The notes below the pieces were generated by a model. It worked only from the letters and a program-made list of their open reading frames with translations. It did no database searches and was not told the DNA's origin. Both the position numbers and the translations under genes were made by a program. Source: Fimbriiglobus sp. (GTDB taxonomy: Bacteria > Planctomycetota > Planctomycetia > Gemmatales > Gemmataceae). From it: a stretch of DNA of 64,000 nucleotides. The DNA lies in assembly GCA_022841795.1 (NCBI GenBank), contig JALHQU010000006.1, forward strand, positions 1 to 64,000, read 5' to 3'. Of the stretch, positions 43,325 to 51,417 are shown one piece after another. Position 1 is the stretch's first letter. Every line of letters starts with the position of its first letter.

Positions 43325-43520
43325 CGCCCTCCTCCCGGAGTTGCTGGATTCGCATCGGGACGTAGTACGTCATGCAGCCGTCGTTGAACGTATCGGTCTC
43401 CACGTCGTACACGTCCCCGCAGTCCTGGCATTCGACCGTCATCGTGCCGTCGTCGCTGTCGATGATCTTGAGCGCCGCGCCGCACTCGCGGCAGCAGCCG
43501 TCCTCGGGTGCCACGTTCAT
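43299..43520 (-). CDS. 73-residue zinc-ribbon protein
   Basis: The product from ATG 43520 (GGAGG five nt upstream, better than the start at 43532) has CCRECGAA and CQDCGDVY, a compact zinc ribbon, then NDGCMTYYVPMRIQQLRE. It is probably a small nucleic-acid or protein-binding factor. It is translationally linked with the DUF7249-like gene through a 26-nt overlap. Confidence 0.65.
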   Translation of the reverse strand: MNVAPEDGCCRECGAALKIIDSDDGTMTVECQDCGDVYDVETDTFNDGCMTYYVPMRIQQLREEGDGPDGRPD

Positions 43521-43632
43521 GGCGACCTCCACGGTGGGGGAAAGAGCGAATCGCTCGGGCGTGCTGACCGGGGGTGGCCAGCGCGAGCAGCGTGCCAGAA
43601 GTGGGGGCGGTTGGCGAATCGATCGCGAAAGG

Positions 43633-43652
43633 CCCCGTTCGGGTGAACGGGG
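43633..43652 (-). terminator. Perfect 8-bp hairpin terminator
   Basis: CCCCGTTC and GAACGGGG flank a GGGT loop, 8 nt beyond the stop of the DUF2958 gene. On the minus strand the stem is followed by CCTTTCGC. The GCGAAAGGCCCC lead-in is shared with the hairpin at 44090. Confidence 0.65.
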
Positions 43653-43659
43653 GGGTGGG

Positions 43660-43986
43660 CTAGCGTCGTCCGCCCTTGTCGCAGTGGGAGAGCGGCGTCG
43701 GCCGGAAGTGCAGGTCGCGTTCGACCCGCAAGCCGAGCACTCCCCGCACGGCTTCGATCTCGGCCAGCGAGACGTAGCCGAGTTCGGTGTCGTGCCCGCG
43801 GACCAGTCCGAACGCGAGCCGTTCGTCCGGGTCGTACTCCAGGATCCACCACGTCCAGTCGGCGTCGGGGGTGAACCACCGCAGGTGGGCGGTCGGGTCC
43901 TTCTCCTTCTCGGCCGCGTACAGTCGGGGGATGGTGGCGGCGAGTTCGGACGGGATCAGGTCGTGGGCGTCGTCGAGGCCGGGCAT
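43660..43986 (-). CDS. DUF2958 protein
   Basis: This 108-residue protein fits DUF2958: IPRLYAAEKEKDPTAHLRWF, DADWTWWILEYDPDERLAFG, VRGHDTELGYVSLAEIEAVR and a final DLHFRPTPLS strand. DUF2958 genes are typical of conjugative plasmids and phages and are often near DNA-processing genes. A CGGAG site precedes the ATG and a strong hairpin follows the stop, so it is an independent cassette. The molecular role of the family is unknown. Confidence 0.88.
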   Translation of the reverse strand: MPGLDDAHDLIPSELAATIPRLYAAEKEKDPTAHLRWFTPDADWTWWILEYDPDERLAFGLVRGHDTELGYVSLAEIEAVRGVLGLRVERDLHFRPTPLSHCDKGGRR

Positions 43987-44089
43987 GGCGGGTCTCCGGT
44001 GCGGAGGGGTGACGGCGGGGGCCGTACCCGGTCGGGGTGACCGGGCGCGGGGAGACTGCCCGAGGTGAGATCGCCGCGCAAGCGAAAGG

Positions 44090-44110
44090 CCCCACTCGCC
44101 GAGAGTGGGG
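44090..44110 (-). terminator. Perfect 8-bp hairpin terminator
   Basis: CCCCACTC and GAGTGGGG pair around a GCCGA loop, 25 nt beyond the stop codon of the proline-rich protein gene. The minus-strand stem is followed by CCTTTCGC, as at 43633. Confidence 0.65.
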
Positions 44111-44134
44111 CGTGTCTGAAGCCGGGGGTGGGAA

Positions 44135-44476
44135 TTACGAACCGTTGCCGTTGCTGTTGCCGGTGGCGCGGTCGTCGAGGACGAAGGCGTAGGCCTGTTG
44201 CAGGGCGTGCAGGAGGACCGGGACGTCCGACCCCCGCACGTTGTCGCTCGTCTTCCAGGTGTCGCCGTCCTTGTAGCTGCGGCCGAACGTCACGTTGTAC
44301 ACGGTGTACTCGCCGCGGTCGCCGGTCATCCGCTTCGGCCAGACGGCCACCTCGATGATGCCGCCGGACACGCCGTACTTGAAGCTGGCGGCCGGGCGGT
44401 TGTCGGGCGGGTCGTCACGGGCCGGGGGCGGTGGGGGCGGCGGCGACGGGGGGCGCGGGGGCTGGGACTTGGCCAC
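44135..44476 (-). CDS. Small protein with proline-rich N-terminus, unknown function
   Basis: The GTG start at 44476 follows AAGGAGG. The 113-residue product has a proline-rich head (PPRPPSPPPPPPPAR) and a compact domain: SFKYGVSGGIIEVAVWPKRM, YTVYNVTFGRSYKDGDTWKT, VPVLLHALQQAYAFV. This beta-rich then helical layout recurs in plasmid and planctomycete proteins I have seen annotated only as hypothetical; a nucleic-acid-binding role is possible. It has its own ribosome-binding site and terminator. Confidence 0.65.
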   Translation of the reverse strand: MAKSQPPRPPSPPPPPPPARDDPPDNRPAASFKYGVSGGIIEVAVWPKRMTGDRGEYTVYNVTFGRSYKDGDTWKTSDNVRGSDVPVLLHALQQAYAFVLDDRATGNSNGNGS

Positions 44477-44553
44477 GGGGGGCCTCCTTCGGGTTGGGGA
44501 ATGAGCGGCTTCAGACGAACCGAGCCTGCCCGAAGGGGTGGTCGTCGCGCAAG

Positions 44554-44889
44554 CTATTCTGCCGGCTCTTCACGATCCGCCAACACGCCGGCGATCCAGG
44601 AGCGGACCTCCTGTTGGGTGATCCGCCACGAGGATTCCTGCAGTTTGGCGATGACTTGAAACTTGAACTTCTGGTAATGAGCGGAGGCGAGTTCGTCGTC
44701 GCCCAGGGCGTGCGACAGGATGGCGAGGGCGAGTTGGGCCGGTCCCGATCCGCCGTACCCGAACTCGAACCCGTCGCTGTGGCGGCGGAGGTCGAACCGC
44801 GGGTCGAGCGGGTCGCCGTCGCAGGTGACGGTCACGCGGTGGTGGTCGTCGCGGCGGCCTTCGTAGACGGGGGCGGGGGTGTTCGGCAC
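44554..44889 (-). CDS. DUF6166 protein
   Basis: From GTG 44889 the 111-residue protein shows the DUF6166 pattern: VYEGRRDDHHRVTV, DPLDPRFDLRRHSDGFEFGY, GGSGPAQLALAILSHALGDD, then FKFQVIAKLQESSWRITQQE. The GTG is chosen because TATGCT lies exactly 6 nt upstream with TTGATC 18 nt further, so the mRNA probably begins at the start codon; an ATG at 44925 has no such support. Function is unknown; the family is common on phages and plasmids. Confidence 0.8.
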   Translation of the reverse strand: MPNTPAPVYEGRRDDHHRVTVTCDGDPLDPRFDLRRHSDGFEFGYGGSGPAQLALAILSHALGDDELASAHYQKFKFQVIAKLQESSWRITQQEVRSWIAGVLADREEPAE

Positions 44890-44895
44890 GCGGGG

Positions 44896-44925
44896 AGCAT
44901 AGCAGTCGATCCGGCCGGCGATCAA
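44896..44925 (-). promoter_or_regulatory. Leaderless promoter of the DUF6166 gene
   Basis: The minus strand has TTGATC, an 18-nt spacer, TATGCT, 6 nt and then GTG 44889. The spacing would place the transcription start at or next to the start codon. Confidence 0.6.
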
Positions 44926-47141
44926 GCGCCCGACAGATCCCGTCTGATAGCGGCTTCGACCTGGTCGCGGGGGCGGGCGTAGCGGCGGCGGGACGCGGCC
45001 CGGACGAGCGCTTCACGGGTCGGGTCGATCGTCACGGCGGGCGGGGCGAGCGTCCGCACGGAGAACGGGCGGGTGGGCATCCCGTCCACCAGCAGCCGGG
45101 CGTAGGCGTGGTGCTTGGGCAGTCGCATCAGGTCGGCGGGCAGCAGGTCGCCGCCGAGTTGCTCGGCCAACAGTTCGGCATCTTTCGCCCCCGAATTGAA
45201 GACGACGAAACTGCCGACGTTGCCGAACAGGGCGTGCAGGGTCGCTTCGTCGAGTTGGGCCAGGTACTGGTTGGCCAGCGTCAGGGCCAGGCGGTACTTG
45301 CGGGCCTCGGACAGGATGGTGCCGAAGCTGGCGGTGGCGAAGTTCTGGAACTCGTCCACGTAGGCGTAGCAGTCCCTTCTCAACGCCTCCGGCACGTCGG
45401 CCCGGCTCATAGCGGCCAACTGCAACTGGGTGACGAGCAGCGAGCCGAGCAGCCCGGCCGCGTCATCCCCCAACCGCCCCTTCGACAGGTTGACGAGCAG
45501 CACCTTACCCGAATCGAGTACGTCCCGCAAGTCGAGCGTCGCGTCGCTCTGGGCGAGGACGTTCCGCAGGAGCGGCGAGCTGAGGAACTGGCCGAGCTTG
45601 TTCTGCACCGGGCTGATCGCTTCGGCCTGGAGCTTGGGCGGCATCCCGGCGAACTCACTCAGCCAGAACGAACGGACCACATCGTCCGTCACCTTCCCCA
45701 CGGCGGTGGCGCGGAAGCGGGCGTCGTTGAGCAACCGCGACACGGTCAGCAGGGTCGGGCGGGGCTGGTCGAGGGCGGCGAGCAGGGCGTTGCGGAACAC
45801 GTGCTCCATCCGCGGGCCGAAGAACTCGGGGTACAGTTTCTTGAACGCGGACAGCACGCCGGAGGCGACGAGCGGCTTGTCGGCCGGGGTGCGGCAGCGG
45901 AGCGGGTTGAAGCCGGGCGGGTAGGCGGCGTCGGCCGGGTCGAACCAGATCACGTCGTTGGTCCGCTCGCGCGGCACCGTCTTCAACACCGCCTCGGCCA
46001 GGTCGCCGTGCGGGTCGATGAGTACGACACCGCGGCCGGCGCGGACGTCCGACCGGGCGAGGCAATACATCAGTGTGCTCTTGCCCATGCCGGTCTTGCC
46101 GAGCAGGGCCAGGTGCCGGCGGCGGTCGTCGGGCCGCAGCCCACACCGGGTGACGCGGTTGCGGAACACCGCCTCGCCGAGCGTGACCACCTCCCCGCCG
46201 GGCGCGGGCAAATCGACCGGCGCGTCCCGTTCCCGCGAGTCCACTCGACTGACGCCGGGGGCCTGGGCGACGAGCGTGGGGGCGTGCCACAGGGTGGCCA
46301 CCTCTTCGGCCGACAGGCGGAACGGTTCGGCCCGCCGGCACTCGACGAACGCGGCGAACTTGGGGCGGTGGAACTGGCCGAAGGCGGCGGCGAGTTCGGT
46401 CAACTTGGCTTCGGCATTCGCCCGCGATGTGCCCGCGACGGACAGGGTGAGGGTGGCGTCGAACAGCGGCCGGTGCAGCTTGTCGGCGGCGGCCTCGAGG
46501 GGCGATTCGCGGTCGTGGGTGCGTCCGCCGACGCCTTCGACGTGCCCCGGATACGGCGTGCGGCCGGCCAGCATCCATTTGGTGAGCCAGGCGAGAACCC
46601 GCCTCCACCACTGCGGCCGGGCGGCTCGTGCGGCGAACCAGCGGGCGAAGCGGGGGTACGGTTGCATGTTCTCGGCGGTGATCGCCCGCAGCGTATCTTC
46701 AGCCTGCCGCTCGCGGCGGTGGTCGCACCGGGTGAGGGCCAACTCGACACGCACGAAGACGGCGGGCGGGGCGGCGACGGCCACGAGTAGGGCGGTGATC
46801 GGGTCGGCCACCTGGCGGTTGAGGGCGTCCTCGAACTGGGCGTACCGCTTGAGCGGGAACAGGTCGGAGGAACTGCGGAGGAAGCGGCGGACGACACCGG
46901 GCGTGTGGACCGGGGCCGGGTGCAGTTTCGCGTCCGGGTAGGCCGCGTACAGTTGTCGAGAGATCGTCGGGATCAACCGCGGCGTGCATTCCACGCCGAG
47001 AGAGACCTCGCCGCCCTTCGACTCCACCATCAGACACAACCGATCCCGGCGTCCCAGCGCCGAATGAACCGCCGCCAGTGCCTGATCGAGGTACTGCGGC
47101 CCGCGGTCGTTGTCGGCCGGTACGGAGAACACCCAGCGCAC
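44922..47141 (-). CDS. TraG/VirB4-like DNA-translocating ATPase
   Basis: The protein of 739 residues begins at GTG 47141 and has an N-terminal domain (about 1-330) followed by a HerA/TraG-type motor: Walker A LLGKTGMGKST near residue 347, VLIDPHGDLAEAVLKTVP, WFDPADAAYPPGFNPL, and Walker B CYAYVDEFQNF near residue 592, then TLANQYLAQL. The IDPHGD and NPL blocks fit type IV secretion DNA-binding ATPases. No relaxase gene is visible. TACACT stands 6 nt before the GTG, indicating leaderless expression; an upstream extension of 53 codons is not protein-like. It ends 32 nt before the DUF6166 start. Confidence 0.85.
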   Translation of the reverse strand: MRWVFSVPADNDRGPQYLDQALAAVHSALGRRDRLCLMVESKGGEVSLGVECTPRLIPTISRQLYAAYPDAKLHPAPVHTPGVVRRFLRSSSDLFPLKRYAQFEDALNRQVADPITALLVAVAAPPAVFVRVELALTRCDHRRERQAEDTLRAITAENMQPYPRFARWFAARAARPQWWRRVLAWLTKWMLAGRTPYPGHVEGVGGRTHDRESPLEAAADKLHRPLFDATLTLSVAGTSRANAEAKLTELAAAFGQFHRPKFAAFVECRRAEPFRLSAEEVATLWHAPTLVAQAPGVSRVDSRERDAPVDLPAPGGEVVTLGEAVFRNRVTRCGLRPDDRRRHLALLGKTGMGKSTLMYCLARSDVRAGRGVVLIDPHGDLAEAVLKTVPRERTNDVIWFDPADAAYPPGFNPLRCRTPADKPLVASGVLSAFKKLYPEFFGPRMEHVFRNALLAALDQPRPTLLTVSRLLNDARFRATAVGKVTDDVVRSFWLSEFAGMPPKLQAEAISPVQNKLGQFLSSPLLRNVLAQSDATLDLRDVLDSGKVLLVNLSKGRLGDDAAGLLGSLLVTQLQLAAMSRADVPEALRRDCYAYVDEFQNFATASFGTILSEARKYRLALTLANQYLAQLDEATLHALFGNVGSFVVFNSGAKDAELLAEQLGGDLLPADLMRLPKHHAYARLLVDGMPTRPFSVRTLAPPAVTIDPTREALVRAASRRRYARPRDQVEAAIRRDLSGA

Positions 47142-47147
47142 GCGGGC

Positions 47148-47153
47148 AGTGTA
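47148..47153 (-). promoter_or_regulatory. -10 box of a leaderless promoter (TraG-like gene)
   Basis: TACACT on the minus strand ends exactly 6 nt before the GTG start at 47141. The -35 region is weak. Confidence 0.5.
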
Positions 47154-47578
47154 GCAGGGGGCGAGGGTTTCCCCGCCCAGGCTTCCGCGAGCGGTGCCCG
47201 GGCGGGGCCTGCGGGGGTGATCCGGACGGCGGAACCGGTCCCGAGAGGCGGGCGGAGGTGTCGGTCCGCGGCGTGCCGGGCGGGAGGCGGCGTCCATCAC
47301 TGACGCCGGTTCGCTGACGGCACGGCCTGTGATGCGGGAGCGGGAGGGCGAGCGGTGTCGCGCCTCGGTCCGTGCGGACGATCACGCAGGACCACCAGCA
47401 TACCACCCCGGACACCCAGCCGCGGTTGCCGACGGCCGGCGGGTGTGGCACGCTGCACGTCGTGTTCCTTCTCACCGGGACCGGCCTCGCGCGCACCCGC
47501 GGTGCGTGGGCGGCCGGTCCCGATCCCTTCGGGCGGCCCGCCCCCTCCGGTCGAGGGAACCCCGTGCGGAGACGACCC
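47154..47578. other. Intergenic region between divergent genes
   Basis: This ~425-nt stretch separates the TraG-like gene from the following plus-strand gene. A plus-strand frame runs through its second half but is not protein-like before GTG 47579. A CCCTTCGGG mini-hairpin lies near 47525. No other feature is supported. Confidence 0.5.
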
Positions 47579-48193
47579 GTGGCCAAGACGATCCGCAAAC
47601 CCCGCGAGCCGAACAAGGCGGACGTGCCGACGCCGGACCCGACGCAAGACACGCCGACGTTTCCCCCCGAGCGGGTGGCCGAACTGTTCGGCCTGCCCGC
47701 GGTGCCGGCCCCGCCGCCCACGCCCCGAGACCGCGACGGGTTCGTGACGTTCTGGGACCCCGGCGTGTCCATCGCGACGCTCCGGCTCCAGGTGGCGTCC
47801 CGCCGTCCGGCGGTGTTCTACCCGGCCGCGTGGGCCGACGGCCCGTTCGCCCGCGACCGCGGGCGGCCCGGTTGGCGGCAGGTGCGGACGGACCTGATCC
47901 CCGACTCGCTCGCCCGGCCGGTTCGTGAACTGCTCACCCTCGCCCCGTTCGGCGAGGAAGTGCCGTCCGCCCGGCTGCTCACGACGGTGATGCTCCTGGT
48001 GAAGCTGACGACGGAGAAGTGGCCCTTCGGCGGCTGCCGGCTGCTGAGCACCTCCCGCTCGCCCACCGACCGCCTCGTGCAGGTGGGCGCGTGTGACGAC
48101 TGGGGGGTGCAGTTCTCCTGGGCGGGTGACGAGTACGCCTCGCCCTTCCTCGGTGTGGCGACGACCCTCCTCCCGCCGCCCGCGCGGGTGTGA
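47579..48193 (+). CDS. Plasmid-backbone protein of unknown function
   Basis: GTG 47579 is preceded by GGAGA 6 nt upstream and begins AKTIRKPREPNKADVPTP, a charged, proline-rich head. The 204-residue protein then reads FVTFWDPGVSIATLRLQVAS, AVFYPAAWADGPFARDRGRP, GWRQVRTDLIPDSLARPVRE, FGGCRLLSTSRSPTDRLVQV and a C-terminal WGVQFSWAGDEYASPF block. No family is recognised, but the mixed alpha/beta domain is convincing as protein. A longer frame back to 47372 includes non-protein-like sequence. A terminator hairpin follows 12 nt after the stop. Confidence 0.6.
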   Translation: MAKTIRKPREPNKADVPTPDPTQDTPTFPPERVAELFGLPAVPAPPPTPRDRDGFVTFWDPGVSIATLRLQVASRRPAVFYPAAWADGPFARDRGRPGWRQVRTDLIPDSLARPVRELLTLAPFGEEVPSARLLTTVMLLVKLTTEKWPFGGCRLLSTSRSPTDRLVQVGACDDWGVQFSWAGDEYASPFLGVATTLLPPPARV

Positions 48194-48205
48194 CGGAACA
48201 CGCGG

Positions 48206-48227
48206 GCGCTCCCTCTCCAGGGGGCGC
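48206..48227 (+). terminator. Hairpin terminator, 8-bp stem
   Basis: GCGCTCCC and GGGGGCGC pair (one G-U) around TCTCCA, followed by TCGGTTT, just after the gene at 47579. Confidence 0.6.
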
Positions 48228-48268
48228 TCGGTTTCACGGTCGGTGCGAGGGCCACTCGAATCGCCGGG

Positions 48269-48297
48269 GTGACGAACCGGGGCACATGTGGTAGGAT
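48269..48297 (+). promoter_or_regulatory. Leaderless promoter of the 69-residue protein gene
   Basis: GTGACG (4 of 6 matches to TTGACA), a 17-nt spacer and TAGGAT, which ends exactly 6 nt before ATG 48304. Confidence 0.55.
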
Positions 48298-48303
48298 CGC
48301 GGG

Positions 48304-48513
48304 ATGGACCATCGACCCGCCAACTCCGCGACGGGAGCCGGCCCTACCCGGCTGGAGTGGGACGACCTGGATGACTCCGTGAAGCGGTTCTTCAACGAAC
48401 TGCCGTTCTCGGAAGGGCGGTGTGTGATCGAACGCGAGGGCCGAGGCTATCTGCTCGTCCTGCGTGTCGCCGACGAATTGCCGGCCGATGTGCCTGCTGT
48501 CGTGAACCAGTGA
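48304..48513 (+). CDS. 69-residue protein of unknown function
   Basis: This short acidic protein (LEWDDLDDSVKRFFNELPFS, then CVIEREGRGYLLVLRVADEL) has no ribosome-binding site, but a promoter-like TAGGAT lies 6 nt before its ATG, as in neighbouring genes. Predicted layout is a helix followed by a beta hairpin. The regular promoter spacing is the main support for it being real. Confidence 0.5.
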   Translation: MDHRPANSATGAGPTRLEWDDLDDSVKRFFNELPFSEGRCVIEREGRGYLLVLRVADELPADVPAVVNQ

Positions 48514-48665
48514 CGCGGCCCACTCGACCCGTCACACGAGTCGCACTGGGACGGATCCCTTTCTGAGATGAGCCGGATGATCGCGGGCGTTTTTCCGGCA
48601 CCGGCCGCGACGGGTATCACCTCCCGCGCGTTGGAAGACGACTTCGCTCAGGCACTGCTTTGTGG

Positions 48666-48671
48666 TAAACT
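48666..48671 (+). promoter_or_regulatory. -10 box of a leaderless promoter (HNH cassette)
   Basis: TAAACT ends exactly 6 nt before ATG 48678. A weak TTCGCT lies 17 nt upstream. Confidence 0.5.
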
Positions 48672-48677
48672 CAGGTC

Positions 48678-48944
48678 ATGTCCACCACAGCCACCCGACC
48701 GGCGATGAACGAACTGCTCCGGCCGCTCGGCCAGAACCTGACGCCCGACTTTGCCCGCACGCTGATCGGGTTGAAGGCGGACGCCGCCGTGCAGAAGCGG
48801 GTGGCCGCGCTCGCAGCCAAGGCGAACGAGGGCACGCTGTCGGCTGCCGAGAAGGAGGAGTACCACTCTTGCGTGCTCGCGGGGAACATGATCGCGTACC
48901 TGCAAGCACAGGCCCGACTCCTCCTGGCCGGCCACGAGTCATGA
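48678..48944 (+). CDS. Small helical partner protein of an HNH endonuclease
   Basis: The 88-residue helical protein (LTPDFARTLIGLKADAAVQK, LAAKANEGTLSAAEKEEYHS, LAGNMIAYLQAQARLLLAG) belongs to a small family that I recall next to HNH endonuclease genes in planctomycetes and cyanobacteria. Its stop overlaps the HNH start (ATGA), so the two are made together. It may be a partner, an inhibitor or a DNA-binding helper of the nuclease. TAAACT lies 6 nt before the ATG, suggesting leaderless translation. Confidence 0.7.
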   Translation: MSTTATRPAMNELLRPLGQNLTPDFARTLIGLKADAAVQKRVAALAAKANEGTLSAAEKEEYHSCVLAGNMIAYLQAQARLLLAGHES

Positions 48945-49357
48945 CCACCGCCGCGAACCGTCGGTTCGTCCGCCAGCGGGCGGGGAACCGGTGCGAGTAT
49001 TGCCGGATGCACGAGGACGACGAGCCGTTCTTCGCCTTCCACCTCGAACACGTCATCGCGAAACAGCACGGAGGAACCGACGACCTGGGGAATCTGGCCT
49101 GGAGTTGCCACGGGTGCAACGAGTCGAAGGGGCCGAATCTGGCGAGCGTGGACGAGGTGAGCGGCAACGTCGTGCGGCTCTTCCACCCGCGGACGCAACG
49201 GTGGTCACGGCACTTCGCGTGGTCAGGGGCCACACTCGTCGGACGAACACAGATCGGGCGGGCGACCGTCCGCGCCCTCGACCTGAACTCTCCCCACCGG
49301 CTCGCACTGCGAGTTCTGCTCATCCGGCTTGGCACGTTCCCGCCCGACGAGGGTTAA
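48941..49357 (+). CDS. HNH endonuclease
   Basis: The 138-residue protein has the HNH/zinc pattern: CEYCRMHEDDEPFFAFHLEH with a CxxC pair, HVIAKQHGGTDDLGNLAWSC with the HNH core, and CHGCNESKGPNLASVD. Predicted activity is metal-dependent DNA cleavage. The C-terminal part (VRLFHPRTQRWSRHFAW, LVGRTQIGRATVRALDLNSP) is shared with other HNH proteins found in this two-gene cassette. It overlaps its small partner by 4 nt and the convergent primase-like gene by 4 nt at its 3' end. Whether it acts in defence, mobility or toxin-antitoxin maintenance is open. Confidence 0.85.
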   Translation: MTTAANRRFVRQRAGNRCEYCRMHEDDEPFFAFHLEHVIAKQHGGTDDLGNLAWSCHGCNESKGPNLASVDEVSGNVVRLFHPRTQRWSRHFAWSGATLVGRTQIGRATVRALDLNSPHRLALRVLLIRLGTFPPDEG

Positions 49358-50547
49358 TCCTCGGAGGTGGGGAACAGACGGTTCACTTGTTCGGCCGACA
49401 CGTCATCGATCGTTTTCCCGGCGAATGTGCCGGCGTGGGATTTGGTCGTCCAGGCGACGCGGACGAAGCACTCCTGGCTCAGGTAGCCGAGCATCGCCTT
49501 CATCGCCGCCTCGCCCGCCTCGGTGCAGTCGGCCCACACCGTCGCCTTGCCGTCGGCGTGCTCCTGAACGAGCCGGCCGATCTTGGCCGCCTGTTCGCGG
49601 GTGACGCCGGCGCGGCACGAGGCCACGGCGGGCAGACCGAGCGTGGCCAGCTTCAGCACCTGCGTCGGGTCGGACACGACCGGCAGGCCGAACGCCTTCA
49701 GCACGTCGCGCTGCGGGTGTGACTTCAGCCGCTCCTGGCCGAACACCTCCAGGCCGTAGTGGAATCCCTTGACGAAGTGGTAGCGTTCGGGTGCCGCGTC
49801 TTTCTTGCCCCCCGATTCCCAGGCAGCGAGTTTCTGCTCGTGTTCGGGGTCGAGTCCGAACCACGTCAACAACTCGCCGGAATCCGAGTGCATCGGGAAG
49901 ACAACCTTGCCCCGCATGGTGCCGCCGGATTTATCCGCGCCCGTGTCGCGGGGCAGGTAGCCGATCCGCCAGTCGGCCAGCACCTCCGGCGTCAGGTGCG
50001 GCCGGGTGCGGAAGAACTTGGAGACCGCCGGAGGAAGTGCGGCGGGGTCGCGGACGAACTTGGCGTCGAGGTGGACCAGTGCCCGCGCCTTCTCGTTCGG
50101 CGACTCGGCCAGGGACACGTTCGCGGGTGTCGGTTTCGGTGGGTCCACCGTGGCGGACGTCGTTTCGGGCAGATCGACCGCCCGGATCATGCCCGCGTGC
50201 ATGGCGGCCAGGTCCGCCGCGATCGCCTTGAACCGGTCGCCCCGCGGCTTGCCGCCGCTGTTGTCGCCCGGCTTCATCAGGTCGCACAGGCCGACGAGAT
50301 TCCCGCTCTTCCCGCACGAAGTCTGGAAGCACCGCCACGCCTTGGCCGGGTCGTCGGCCTGGACGCTCAACGCCCGCTCGCCCGTCTCGGCCGGCTTCCC
50401 GCACATCAGGAAACACCGCGTCCGAATCGATGACCCGACCCGTTTCAGTTCCGGCAGTTCGACGCCGTAGAAGGCGGCGGCTTGCTCCAGGGAGACGTGC
50501 AACAACAGGTTGTCGACATCGATGTAACGGGATTTGTCGGGGGGCAT
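49354..50547 (-). CDS. Primase-like protein with CHC2-type zinc domain and TOPRIM-like domain
   Basis: The 397-residue product starts at ATG 50547. Residues 40-100 form a DnaG-type zinc-binding domain (C45, C49, C73, C78 with CGKSGNLVGLCDLMKPG). A later region has LADWRIGYLP, RGKVVFPMHSDSGELLTWFG and a TOPRIM-like fold ending VWADCTEAGEAAMKAMLGYL. The usual TOPRIM glutamate is not obvious, so catalytic competence is uncertain. Expected role is priming or another primase-like step in plasmid replication. It is divergent from the replication-relaxation gene and shares its promoter region. The zinc domain recurs in the sigma-like protein at 58338. Confidence 0.75.
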   Translation of the reverse strand: MPPDKSRYIDVDNLLLHVSLEQAAAFYGVELPELKRVGSSIRTRCFLMCGKPAETGERALSVQADDPAKAWRCFQTSCGKSGNLVGLCDLMKPGDNSGGKPRGDRFKAIAADLAAMHAGMIRAVDLPETTSATVDPPKPTPANVSLAESPNEKARALVHLDAKFVRDPAALPPAVSKFFRTRPHLTPEVLADWRIGYLPRDTGADKSGGTMRGKVVFPMHSDSGELLTWFGLDPEHEQKLAAWESGGKKDAAPERYHFVKGFHYGLEVFGQERLKSHPQRDVLKAFGLPVVSDPTQVLKLATLGLPAVASCRAGVTREQAAKIGRLVQEHADGKATVWADCTEAGEAAMKAMLGYLSQECFVRVAWTTKSHAGTFAGKTIDDVSAEQVNRLFPTSED

Positions 50548-50570
50548 GCAAGCGGAGTTGGACGCCGGAG

Positions 50571-50580
50571 ATGATACGCT
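50571..50580. promoter_or_regulatory. Overlapping divergent -10 boxes
   Basis: ATGATACGCT contains TACGCT (plus strand, 12 nt before ATG 50593) and TATCAT on the minus strand (before ATG 50547). Transcription of the two divergent genes would start from the same few bases. Confidence 0.45.
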
Positions 50581-50592
50581 GCCCGTGTCACC

Positions 50593-51417
50593 ATGCCAAA
50601 CCCCCTGCCCGTCACCTGCCTGACCACCCGCGACGTGGACGTCCTGGCGGCCCTCGACCTGTGGCCGCTGACGGCCGCCCAACTGTTGAGGCTGAGCGCG
50701 ACGTTCGCCCGCCCGTTCACCGACGTGCGGCGGACACGGGCGCGGCTCCAGGAACTCGCCGAAGCCGGGCGGGTCTCCCGCCACGCCTACGCCACGGCCA
50801 CCGCCGGGGTGCCCGGCTACTACCGGCTGACCCGCCTCGGCTTCGCCCTGCTGCACGGGGCCGACGCCCGACCGCCGAAGGGGCTGTTCGCGGCCGTCGG
50901 CCTGTCGCGGCAGCGGCACACGCACGCCCTGGCCGACCTGATGGTGCAACTCGCCGTGTCGGCGCACCGGGCCGGGTTGACGCTTTCCCACGTCGCCCGC
51001 GAGAACGGCGTCCGGCTCGAAGCCGGCGGCGAAGTCGTGTTCCCGGACGCGGCGTTCCGTGTCACCGTGCCGGCCGGCAAACACTTCGACTTCTTCGTCG
51101 AACTCGACGCCGCGACGGAACGCCTGCGGTCGGCGGACACCACCCTCGACTCGCTCGAACGCAAGCTCCGCGTGTACGAGTCGTACGCGGACCAGTCCCC
51201 GTACCGCTTCCGCGTGCTGCTGGTGACGACGGCGGGACGCGAGCGGGTGCGACACGCCGCGGAGTTGGCCGCCAAGCTCGCCAAGAACCTGCAGCGGTCG
51301 CTGGTCTACGCGGCGGCTTTGGCCGAGGTGTTGCCCGAAGCCGACTTGTTTCAGCGGACGGTCTTTCGCGATCACCGGCATCGGCCCGTCCCCCTCCTCG
51401 CGGCTTCCCCCAAGTGA
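50593..51417 (+). CDS. Replication-relaxation family winged-helix protein
   Basis: This 274-residue protein has a winged helix at its N-terminus (TTRDVDVLAALDLWPLTAAQ, RTRARLQELAEAGRVSRHAY, YYRLTRLGFALLHGA) and an alpha/beta domain with KHFDFFVELDAATERLRSAD, LERKLRVYESYADQSPYRFR and VLLVTTAGRERVRHA, as in replication-relaxation proteins of plasmids. It probably binds DNA at the origin or at genes for replication and transfer. It lies between the primase-like gene and parA. Confidence 0.85.
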   Translation: MPNPLPVTCLTTRDVDVLAALDLWPLTAAQLLRLSATFARPFTDVRRTRARLQELAEAGRVSRHAYATATAGVPGYYRLTRLGFALLHGADARPPKGLFAAVGLSRQRHTHALADLMVQLAVSAHRAGLTLSHVARENGVRLEAGGEVVFPDAAFRVTVPAGKHFDFFVELDAATERLRSADTTLDSLERKLRVYESYADQSPYRFRVLLVTTAGRERVRHAAELAAKLAKNLQRSLVYAAALAEVLPEADLFQRTVFRDHRHRPVPLLAASPK

